DNA of 15,009 nucleotides. Source: CAZKXU01 sp964556665 (GTDB lineage Bacteria; Bdellovibrionota_C; UBA2361; CAZKXU01). Below the pieces are notes generated by a model. It worked only from the letters and a program-made list of their open reading frames with translations, did no database searches and was not told where the DNA came from. Shown here in pieces: positions 6,691 through 12,990 of the stretch; the first letter of the stretch is position 1; every line of letters starts with the position of its first letter. The position numbers were made by a program, and so were the translations under genes. The DNA is taken from positions 1 through 15,009 of the forward strand of contig CAZKXU010000087.1 of the NCBI GenBank assembly GCA_964556665.1. Direction: 5' to 3'.

Positions 6691-7521
6691 ATGAGTGAGT
6701 TCGCGAGTGCGCCTCGTAAAGTCGCGTCAACCCAGTCCGATTTGAGCCGTATAAGGCTTTCTACTCGTAATTTCGATAGTGCGGAGAAGGCAATAGACGC
6801 CATTCGTACCGGACAAGAAGTTTCATTTTTCCCTTTTTCAAGTTTTGGAGTTGCCAGGTTGGAGCTTCAAGGCAGTGCTAAAGCTAAACTATGCCAGGGT
6901 GTTGTTGAATATTCGCGCCCGGCTCAATCGATAAGTGGCTATAGTGATGACTTTCGTTTTCTTATTGATCATGAGTGTAGTAGATCATTAGGCATTACCA
7001 ACAGGGAAGATATTCTCAAGATATGTGATGCTGGAGTTAGATGCGCACAAAGGGTAATTGATGCTACCGCTCGACTATCCCCGAAACAATATCTCTTCAG
7101 CATCCTTACCGGGGTTGGAAACAAGCAGCCATCCTCCTGTTTCCATATTGATGCTGCTGATGATAATACGCTGGACTATTTAACAATTTTAGGAACAATT
7201 GCTGTAGTAAATCCTAATGGGAGTGAGGCCCCCAGGACTTATTCAACCATCTGGGTGCCTGAGCAATATATCGATAGAGCAAGCATACGACGTTTGGGAG
7301 ATGGCAGTGATATTGAAATAGTTAAGAAAGATATTGATCGATATATAAATGAAATAGTTAGTATCGATCCAGAGTCAAGGACATTAGATTTTCCTGAAAG
7401 TCATTTCGGCGTATATTGGGGAGGTTTAGAAAAAGGACTAGTTCATGGAAGTCCTTCTGTCCCAAATGGAGTATTTAGATTGCTGTTTGCGGCTGATATA
7501 GTATTAGAAAAAGTAAGATAG
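6691..7521 (+). CDS. DUF1826-like protein, putative Fe(II)/2-oxoglutarate-type fold
   Basis: A soluble 276-residue protein without signal or membrane segments. Its C-terminal half follows the layout I recall for DUF1826: a central SSCFHIDAADD (148-158), a strand-rich LTILGTIAVVNPNGSEAPRTYSTIWVP (164-190), and GLVHGSPSVPNGVFRLLFAADI (249-270), where DUF1826 members have a similar G-L-V-H-R-S-P near the end. His152, Asp154, His252 and Arg263 have the order and spacing of an HxD...H metal triad plus a 2-oxoglutarate-binding Arg 11 residues on. This suggests a cupin-type oxygenase fold, but activity is unproven. The first 100 residues look unrelated to anything I know. The ATG at 6691 has no Shine-Dalgarno but a promoter lies close by. 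It is a single gene, convergent with the secreted protein at 7587-9044; no metal-related partner is adjacent. Confidence 0.6.
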   Translation: MSEFASAPRKVASTQSDLSRIRLSTRNFDSAEKAIDAIRTGQEVSFFPFSSFGVARLELQGSAKAKLCQGVVEYSRPAQSISGYSDDFRFLIDHECSRSLGITNREDILKICDAGVRCAQRVIDATARLSPKQYLFSILTGVGNKQPSSCFHIDAADDNTLDYLTILGTIAVVNPNGSEAPRTYSTIWVPEQYIDRASIRRLGDGSDIEIVKKDIDRYINEIVSIDPESRTLDFPESHFGVYWGGLEKGLVHGSPSVPNGVFRLLFAADIVLEKVR

Positions 7522-7586
7522 AATTATGCAGTTGATTTTCTCATCAGTTTTAAAGAAGTCACAGACTTATACTACAGTAATTGCTG

Positions 7587-9044
7587 TTATGAAATATCTA
7601 TGACAAATAAGACAGCAGTTGTGCCGTTCTGTAGACGAATATATTGAGTAAAAGCGGAGGCAACATCTCCCTCCGTTCCAACCATTGTGCCGTATTGACC
7701 ATACCAATAGATATCACACCCTAGCGGCCTTTTCTTCCCTCCTAGAACTCCACAGTCAAGATCGTTTATCTCCTCAATCTGCATGCTTGGCACTCCTAGA
7801 GGATCGAATATCCTTACACGTTTAGCCTCAAACCTTTCTCCTCCAAATACAACACCTTCAATATCATCCGGTGTGTAATAAGCCAGATCAAAGCTGTTAT
7901 CAGGAGTGTCTCCTAGAGCAAACCACTTGGCAGCCATATGTTGAATAAGCCCAGAAAATGTACCACTCATAGTCCTGGCTTTAATATTTGCAGTTTGAAA
8001 ACTTGTTAGCTGCGTTAGATCAACTAAGGGGTCAGTGCCAACTGGAGTTCCGTGATCAGGGAAAAAGCCGTAAATCGGATCGTGAGAATAGACGTTTATA
8101 TCTTCATTTATTATTGGACCAAAAGTATCTGTAGCATCAGGCCTCTTAGTCATAGTTATAACTTTATGTCCGTCGGTAACTAAGTGTTCAGAGAACATGC
8201 CATCATGTTGGAACATCCCTGTGTTGTATGTAGCAACATTAGGATCGGAAGGGAAAGCTCCAATGCTGCTTCTTTCAGTGATGGTGAATGTCCCGCTATC
8301 GATCTTAAGTACCTCAGCCATGTTATGATATATAGTGCCGTTGCTATCTTTCCAATCGCTGCCTGGCTTAACAAGTGCTACAAACCCGTAGTGTGTCATC
8401 GCAGTATCAATTGACATCGATTCGGACCAGTCTAAATCCTGTGTGACAACAACCTGATGATTAACTGTCTGTCCTGTCTGATCAAAAACAGCATAATTGA
8501 CCTGAAGACAATCAGTTGATACACAATTTGGGTCACTCGATATGTAAATGATATGCAACAATCCGCTGTCATCAAATTTTGCTACATTGATGTTAAGAAG
8601 GTAACCTATAGTGAAGGTATCTGTATGAGTTGAACTTGTAGGTAAGTTTATGAAGTTCCAAGTTGCTCCGGAGTCAGAAGTAAAAAGAGTCTCAAGGTCG
8701 GATATAAAAACAGCATTGCGTCCCAATGGGCTTGCTTCAAGTTCGACTCGGTAGCCAAAGCCATTATAGTTTTTATACCTAAATTCATTAACTTCATCAT
8801 TCGTAAAGTCAACAGTGACTATTCTCCAGGTGGAACTGGTCAAAGGATCATCAATAAGATCTACGATCACTCCGTTTGCTTCATATCCAACAGAGCTACC
8901 GTGTTGAGCTACACCGATCGCTGTGGCGTTACTATAATATCGGGTAAAATTCGACCCTTGATCGTAGAATAAATCCGGTGCATCTGCATGAGAACTAATA
9001 GCTGTAAAAATCAAAGATAAAGCAGATAGTAGTATTGTTTTCAT
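7587..9044 (-). CDS. secreted protein with one Asp-box, function unknown
   Basis: A 485-residue exported protein. The signal peptide is clear: MK, hydrophobic core 3-16, cleavage likely after SSHA (residue 20). The mature part is rich in beta-type sequence and in Asp, Ser, Thr and Gly. Residues 122-129 read TSDSGATW, an exact Asp-box (S/T-x-D-x-G-x-T-W), the turn motif found in sialidase-type and other beta-propellers. I find only one, so the number of blades is uncertain. Cysteines come in two near pairs, 174/179 and 431/443, likely disulfides in the periplasm or outside. There is no lipobox, anchor or C-terminal sorting domain. I do not recognise a catalytic triad or a named family. The ATG is fixed by the signal peptide and lies only 8 nt after a perfect TATAAT, implying a near-leaderless mRNA. 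Confidence 0.8.
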   Translation of the reverse strand: MKTILLSALSLIFTAISSHADAPDLFYDQGSNFTRYYSNATAIGVAQHGSSVGYEANGVIVDLIDDPLTSSTWRIVTVDFTNDEVNEFRYKNYNGFGYRVELEASPLGRNAVFISDLETLFTSDSGATWNFINLPTSSTHTDTFTIGYLLNINVAKFDDSGLLHIIYISSDPNCVSTDCLQVNYAVFDQTGQTVNHQVVVTQDLDWSESMSIDTAMTHYGFVALVKPGSDWKDSNGTIYHNMAEVLKIDSGTFTITERSSIGAFPSDPNVATYNTGMFQHDGMFSEHLVTDGHKVITMTKRPDATDTFGPIINEDINVYSHDPIYGFFPDHGTPVGTDPLVDLTQLTSFQTANIKARTMSGTFSGLIQHMAAKWFALGDTPDNSFDLAYYTPDDIEGVVFGGERFEAKRVRIFDPLGVPSMQIEEINDLDCGVLGGKKRPLGCDIYWYGQYGTMVGTEGDVASAFTQYIRLQNGTTAVLFVIDIS

Positions 9045-9052
9045 ATTGCAGC

Positions 9053-9080
9053 ATTATAGCAGGGCTATGGGGTTAATCAA
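9053..9080 (-). promoter_or_regulatory. strong extended -10 promoter abutting the secreted-protein gene
   Basis: On the minus strand, TTGATT (9075-9080), a 16-bp spacer and a perfect TATAAT (9053-9058) preceded by TGC. The ATG of the secreted protein begins at 9044, eight bases after the -10. With the usual 6-7 nt offset, transcription would start at 9046-9047, leaving two or three untranslated bases. Confidence 0.7.
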
Positions 9081-9136
9081 TGATTCGGATTGCTATAGCC
9101 TGGCCATGGATGGCCAGGACGAGCCGTAGGCTCGGA

Positions 9137-9180
9137 GAACGGCTTGAAATGGGCGCTTGGGGACCCGTTTCAAGCCGTTC
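9137..9180. repeat. 17-bp inverted repeat, largest hairpin of the cluster
   Basis: Left arm 9137-9153 and right arm 9164-9180 pair over 17 positions, sixteen Watson-Crick and one G-U or T-C position depending on strand, around a 10-nt loop. The arm core is AACGGCTTGAAA. It is GC-rich and stable enough to form in RNA from either strand, but no T-tract follows it, so it is not a textbook terminator. Confidence 0.8.
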
Positions 9181-9217
9181 GAGGAGGCCTTTGGCCACGG
9201 AGGGTCAAAGGCCGACA

Positions 9218-9244
9218 GACAAAATAACGCTTCGTTATTTTGTC
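9218..9244 (-). terminator. 12-bp hairpin, possible end of the nadE transcript
   Basis: Arms GACAAAATAACG (9218-9229) and CGTTATTTTGTC (9233-9244) pair perfectly around a 3-nt loop. It lies about 80 bp beyond the nadE stop on the leftward transcript. The stem is AT-rich with T-rich 3' arms but lacks a following T-run, so a terminator role is only possible; it may simply be a member of the hairpin cluster. Confidence 0.35.
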
Positions 9245-9323
9245 ATTTAGTATAAATATGGCGATGCGCACCATTTTTTATACTATCGTTCTCTCTGAGA
9301 AAATCTTAGGAGGATGAGAAAAG

Positions 9324-10151
9324 TTATTTAAACCACTCCGCCCGTCTAATATCAACAGTCATTGGAGCACGGTGTTTATGTGCATTCGCTAGAAATCTTT
9401 TAAGAACAAATTTTACTTTGACCGGGTCTATCCCGTTAAATTCCGGCAAACAGGAGAGTAGATCTGAATCCGGAACACCTCTTTTGATAGCATTGAAGAG
9501 TGCTAATGTAGAAGCTTCAAGCTCAGCATAAGTATAACCTAATTCATCAGCATCGGTTTGGTTGGGATAGAGACCTGCAGAAGGCTCTGCTTTTATTATT
9601 GATTCCGGAATATTATAATAGTGTGCTAGTTGATATACCTCTGATTTTAATAGATCAGAGAGTATAAAAAGGTCGCATAGTGCATCTCCGCCCTTGGTGT
9701 CGTACCCTACTAAGTCCTCAGAAAGATGACCTGTTCCCATAACACGCGCCTTCTTTCCGGTTTTAAATCCGAGTTCGCCTGAAAATCCGTACAATAGAGT
9801 CATCCTGATTCGCGGTCTTATATTCCCAAGAGTGAGGCGATCTAATGAGCCCTTAAAAGCAGATAGCAGTGCCACCTCGATCGGTTTGCAAGCAGCCTGG
9901 ATATTAATAATATGATGAATTGCTCCAAGTTTCTCTGCTAACTCAAGACTTCGGGCATTAAATGTTTTTGTATCAGTATCGTCATACGGCATTGAAAGGA
10001 GATGTACGTTCTCTTTGCCTAGAGCGGCTACTGAAATTGCGGCTACCACCGAGCTATCAACACCGCCGCTGATTCCTACAACTGCTATGTCTAGATGTTT
10101 ACGAACAGTGTCCTCAAGATGACGCGCGACCGCACTAATATTAGATATCAT
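9324..10151 (-). CDS. nadE: NH3-dependent NAD+ synthetase
   Basis: Last step of NAD+ synthesis: amidates nicotinic acid adenine dinucleotide with ammonia, using Mg-ATP, in the cytoplasm. The family signatures are present (numbering from the upstream TTG at 10157; subtract 2 for the ATG): the ATP pyrophosphatase P-loop SGGVDSS (30-36), GNIRPRIRMTLLY (111-123), GTGHLSEDLVGYDTKGGD (141-158), and PSAGLYPNQTDADELGYTY (192-210). It has about 275 residues and no glutaminase domain, so it belongs to the ammonia-using class. Small departures from common members are His for Asn in GTGNxSE and Tyr for Trp in SAGLW. I chose the ATG at 10151 because it overlaps the corA stop as ATGA; a TTG two codons upstream is the alternative. 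It is the last gene of the ftcD-corA-nadE group. Confidence 0.93.
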   Translation of the reverse strand: MISNISAVARHLEDTVRKHLDIAVVGISGGVDSSVVAAISVAALGKENVHLLSMPYDDTDTKTFNARSLELAEKLGAIHHIINIQAACKPIEVALLSAFKGSLDRLTLGNIRPRIRMTLLYGFSGELGFKTGKKARVMGTGHLSEDLVGYDTKGGDALCDLFILSDLLKSEVYQLAHYYNIPESIIKAEPSAGLYPNQTDADELGYTYAELEASTLALFNAIKRGVPDSDLLSCLPEFNGIDPVKVKFVLKRFLANAHKHRAPMTVDIRRAEWFK

Positions 10152-11152
10152 ATCCAACGTTTCTTACGAAAATAGAAAAGCATTGCTAAGGTAATAAGTA
10201 TGATTAACCCAATAACAGTCGAAAATCCTAAAGGGCTGTTAATTAGGGGCATATTATGAAAGTTCATCCCCCAGATTCCAACTATAATGTTTATCGGTGC
10301 GGCGACAGTTGTAAAAACCGCTAAAAAGCGCATTGTGTCGCTAAGCTGAACGTTAGCAAAGGCGAAATACGCATCTAACAAGCCAAGCAAGCTGTCAATC
10401 TCCTTGTCGATGGTATTGATAATACCTACTGCATGGTCATCCACATCCTTAAAGTATCTCTTCTGCTGCTCTCTAATTAGAGTAGAACCCTCATTCGCTA
10501 ATTTTGCAAGCACCATACGCTGATCCCTTACTACTTGGCGGATAGTGACAAGCTCTCTCTTTAATTCAAGAACAGATGGTATTTTAAAGCTTTCATGGGA
10601 CTGGATTGCTAAGTCCTCAAGAGAGGCAATTTTTTTCTCAAAAAACGTGAGGCCGCGATCGAAGCGATCAATAAGTACATCGATGATCCGGTATGCCAAC
10701 ACATCGGTCCCTAAAGCTATAGTGGTTTCTGGAAACTGCTTAACCTGTCTTACGACTGCATTTAGCCAATGCACTGAGCCGCGACGGTAGGTAATGATAA
10801 ATTTACGTGATAAAAAAATCGCCAATTTCCTCGTTAAAACCTCATCTTCCGCCTCTCTGCTCTCCTCTTCAATGATCTCCTCTAGATCGGGAAGGCTTTT
10901 AAGACCGCGGAAGATCATGAAAAGATACGCCCCATAGTCATCTAATTTTGGGAAATGCCCAGGAGTAAGGCAGTCTTCGATGCTCAACTCATGTAATCCA
11001 AAATGACTAGCAATAGGATTCATTATGTCTAATTCCTCTCCCTCTATGTCTAGCCATAGAATAGCGTTTTCACTATAAGAACCAAGAGAGCTTATCCCGC
11101 TCTGCGTTCGTAATCCGGTATCGGGTTCGTAAATTAAAAGTTCTATGCTCAT
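10148..11152 (-). CDS. corA: CorA-type magnesium/cobalt transporter
   Basis: Inner-membrane pentameric channel for Mg2+ (also Co2+ or Ni2+). The 334 residues comprise an N-terminal cytoplasmic alpha/beta domain (about 1-150), a long charged helical stalk (about 150-272), then two C-terminal membrane helices (about 275-294 and 311-328). The diagnostic Gly-Met-Asn of the pore mouth is at 295-297 in IVGIWGMNFHNMP, and the basic tail FRKKRW ends the protein as expected. An acidic stretch EEIIEEESREAEDE (91-104) may belong to the Mg2+-sensing surface. The ATG at 11152 lies 8 bp after the ftcD stop with no obvious Shine-Dalgarno, and the stop overlaps nadE, which points to translation coupled along the operon. 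No Mg2+-responsive leader is visible. Confidence 0.95.
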   Translation of the reverse strand: MSIELLIYEPDTGLRTQSGISSLGSYSENAILWLDIEGEELDIMNPIASHFGLHELSIEDCLTPGHFPKLDDYGAYLFMIFRGLKSLPDLEEIIEEESREAEDEVLTRKLAIFLSRKFIITYRRGSVHWLNAVVRQVKQFPETTIALGTDVLAYRIIDVLIDRFDRGLTFFEKKIASLEDLAIQSHESFKIPSVLELKRELVTIRQVVRDQRMVLAKLANEGSTLIREQQKRYFKDVDDHAVGIINTIDKEIDSLLGLLDAYFAFANVQLSDTMRFLAVFTTVAAPINIIVGIWGMNFHNMPLINSPLGFSTVIGLIILITLAMLFYFRKKRWI

Positions 11153-11160
11153 TGATGAAG

Positions 11161-12831
11161 TCAGGAAAATTGTAAAGTGCTGTTCAGATTATCAATTATA
11201 TTTTTGGCCTCTACAAGGATGTTATGTAATTTGCTCTCTACTGTCTCTATAAATTGATTATGCTGTGTACTGTTTTGAGGTATTTTTCTATATTCAGTAA
11301 GATTGATACGAACATTATACGAAGCTCCAAGCATTCCAACATAGGCCATCTGAGCAGCCACTGCTCCATCGGAGAGAGCTGATCGGAGACCTTGCCGGGT
11401 CACATTTTGACATAATTTCAGAGCTTTAAGACTCAATTCCATGACTCTTAACGGGACTGTTATGGCCAATTCGTAGGCACTGCTTAAGGCGGAATTTCTA
11501 AGCGCATCTTTGACTTTATATGCTTTCATCACCTGGTCAAATGCTAAAGTATCCTCTTCAACTAATTGAAAAAGAGAATCTTTAAGCTGATGAGCCTCTA
11601 CTCCCCAACTCTCAAAAGTAGTACGCGCAGCATGATCATTTGATTTTGTGAAGCTTAAGTTACTTACCATGGCAGCCAAAGCAGCGGCTAGGCTGCCCGC
11701 AAGTGCTGCTACCGATCCGCCACCTGGGGCCGCTGAGTCAGAGGCAAGTTCCTCGATGAAGCCACGAAGAGTCATGCCAAGTAGTTTTTCTTTGGAACGT
11801 ACACGCTCTTCAATCACTTTTTCTTTGATTATAAACGGTTTTACATCTGAGAGCCCGAGCGATCTTGCAGCAATTTTTAGAATTTCATCAACACTGCTAC
11901 CTTTAGTAGTTCTCTGTTTCTCGAGGTAATATAACCCTGATTCTAAAAGCGCTTGACGAGGTAGTAGGCCTACGATTTCAGAGCCTGTCACACGCAATCC
12001 CATGCTAGCTGCGATGTGTGAAGCCTCCTCAAAAACATGATGCAGGCCTGTGACATGAAAATTTGTTAGATTAATTGAGATCTGCGCTACACCGTATTCC
12101 TCTATAAACCAACCTACTGCGCGGCAATTTTTAAACCTGCCCTGAGTGATAACAGGCTGTCCATCCGCGCCTAAGATAAAATTTCCATTCGCATCTTTAG
12201 TTTTATATCCTGACTCTCTTAGCTTCTGTGCAATTTCGTTTGCTGCTTTCTTGGATCTAGTGTTGAGATTAATATTGTAGGCGATAAGAAATGGACGTGC
12301 TCCTATCACCGTTGCACCGGAGCGTGCATTGACAATCGCTTGCCCAAAATCAGGAGCCATCTTTGGATCTTGAAATTTCTGGGCTAGCCCCTCATACTCA
12401 CCGCTGCGAAGATACGCCAAGCTCTGTCTCTCTGTCGTAGCGGCTGCGGATTCATAGAGATAAATCGGGATTTGCAATTCGGCTGCTACCCTCTTTCCAA
12501 CTCTTTTCGCAATTTCGACACACTCACTCATCTCAACGTTTTCGATCGGGATAAACGGGCATACATCGGTTGCTCCCATGCGTGGATGCTCTCCTTTATG
12601 CTGCCGCATGTCGATGAGTTCTGCAGCTCGTTTAATTAGATTAAATGCTGCCTGTTCCATTGCTTCAGGCGTGCCAACAAGTGTAATTACAGTGCGATTG
12701 GTGGCGACACCTGCATCAACGTCTAGAACCTCGATCCCTTCGATCGTAGCTGATTGGACTACGCTGTCTATGACTGACCGATCGCGTCCTTCACTTATAT
12801 TTGGGACGCACTCAATAAGCTTTCTCGTCAT
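11161..12831 (-). CDS. ftcD: bifunctional glutamate formiminotransferase / formimidoyl-THF cyclodeaminase
   Basis: Transfers the formimino group of N-formimino-glutamate to tetrahydrofolate, releasing glutamate, then cyclises it to methenyl-THF with loss of ammonia; it usually ends histidine breakdown. The 556 residues fuse both enzymes, as in animal FTCD (about 541). The formiminotransferase part (about 1-320) has CVPNISEGRD near the start, HKGEHPRMGATDVCPF with His82 matching the animal catalytic His82, and NLTNFHVTGLHHVFEEA. The cyclodeaminase part (about 355-556) has SAAPGGGSVAALAGSLAAAL with PGGGS at 369-373 and SDGAVAAQMA at 487-496. The start at 12831 is chosen because GGAG precedes it by 4 nt and the alternative upstream start at 12885 falls inside the tRNA. 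No hutH, hutU or hutI is in the window. Confidence 0.94.
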   Translation of the reverse strand: MTRKLIECVPNISEGRDRSVIDSVVQSATIEGIEVLDVDAGVATNRTVITLVGTPEAMEQAAFNLIKRAAELIDMRQHKGEHPRMGATDVCPFIPIENVEMSECVEIAKRVGKRVAAELQIPIYLYESAAATTERQSLAYLRSGEYEGLAQKFQDPKMAPDFGQAIVNARSGATVIGARPFLIAYNINLNTRSKKAANEIAQKLRESGYKTKDANGNFILGADGQPVITQGRFKNCRAVGWFIEEYGVAQISINLTNFHVTGLHHVFEEASHIAASMGLRVTGSEIVGLLPRQALLESGLYYLEKQRTTKGSSVDEILKIAARSLGLSDVKPFIIKEKVIEERVRSKEKLLGMTLRGFIEELASDSAAPGGGSVAALAGSLAAALAAMVSNLSFTKSNDHAARTTFESWGVEAHQLKDSLFQLVEEDTLAFDQVMKAYKVKDALRNSALSSAYELAITVPLRVMELSLKALKLCQNVTRQGLRSALSDGAVAAQMAYVGMLGASYNVRINLTEYRKIPQNSTQHNQFIETVESKLHNILVEAKNIIDNLNSTLQFS

Positions 12832-12846
12832 AGTTCTCCGAATATT

Positions 12847-12923
12847 TGGTAGCGACGGGTGGGCTCGAACCACCGACCTCGGCATTATGAGTGCCGCGCT
12901 CTAACCAGCTGAGCTACGTCGCC
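12847..12923 (-). tRNA. tRNA-Met (CAT), elongator type, CCA encoded
   Basis: The minus strand folds into a full cloverleaf: acceptor GGCGACG pairing with CGTCGCT (one G-U), D-arm AGCTCAGCTGGTTAGAGC, anticodon stem CGGCA/TGCCG with loop CTCATAA (anticodon CAT), and TPsiC arm GGTGGTTCGAGCCCACC, then A and CCA. It is 77 nt including the encoded CCA. The acceptor starts with a paired G, which excludes initiator tRNA. A CAT tRNA could also be the Ile2 type decoded after lysidine modification; the overall sequence looks more like elongator Met. It lies between the glutamate dehydrogenase gene and ftcD. Confidence 0.95.
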
Positions 12924-12942
12924 GTATTTTTAGGAACGCGGT

Positions 12943-12971
12943 ATTTTCCTGTGAAATTAGGAATTTTGCAA
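12943..12971 (-). promoter_or_regulatory. possible promoter of the tRNA-ftcD transcript
   Basis: TTGCAA (12966-12971), a 17-bp spacer and GAAAAT (12943-12948) on the minus strand each match four of six consensus bases. It is 19 bp from the tRNA 5' end, so a leader of about a dozen nucleotides would be removed by RNase P. The match is weak, but no better promoter is seen in the 67 bp after the glutamate dehydrogenase stop. Confidence 0.3.
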
Positions 12972-12990
12972 GAGAGCGGCAGCCGCATAT

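Larger units (their letters stand above)
9063..9284. repeat. cluster of six consecutive stem-loops between nadE and the secreted-protein gene
   Basis: The 279-bp gap between the nadE stop and the next gene is mostly palindromes, nearly end to end. They are: CCTGGCCA/TGGCCAGG (9099-9118, loop TGGA); CGAGCC/GGCTCG (9120-9134, loop GTA); a 17-bp stem at 9137-9180; an 11-bp stem at 9186-9213 with GGCCTTTG and CAAAGGCC arms; a 12-bp stem at 9218-9244; and AGTATAAA/TTTATACT with inner ATGG/CCAT (9249-9284). GGCTAT (9063-9068) can also pair with ATAGCC (9095-9100). Two of the short palindromes are followed by GGAG or ACGGAG, hinting at a repeated module. No transposase is present. The role is unknown: mosaic repeat, transcript end of nadE, or both. 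Confidence 0.75.

Noticed and set aside
9137..9180. Rho-independent terminator for nadE
   Set aside because: The stem is strong, but no T-tract follows on either strand and it is one of six adjacent hairpins, so a simple terminator does not explain it.
9063..9284. CRISPR array
   Set aside because: The repeats are different palindromes of unequal length, not identical repeats with uniform spacers.
12832..12885. Upstream start for ftcD adding 18 residues
   Set aside because: It would begin inside the tRNA-Met gene, and the added residues are not part of the conserved FtcD N-terminus, which begins just before CVPNISEGRD.
12847..12923. Initiator tRNA-fMet
   Set aside because: Initiator tRNAs have an unpaired base 1-72 and a run of three G-C pairs in the anticodon stem; here base 1 pairs with 72 (G-U) and the stem is CGGCA/TGCCG.
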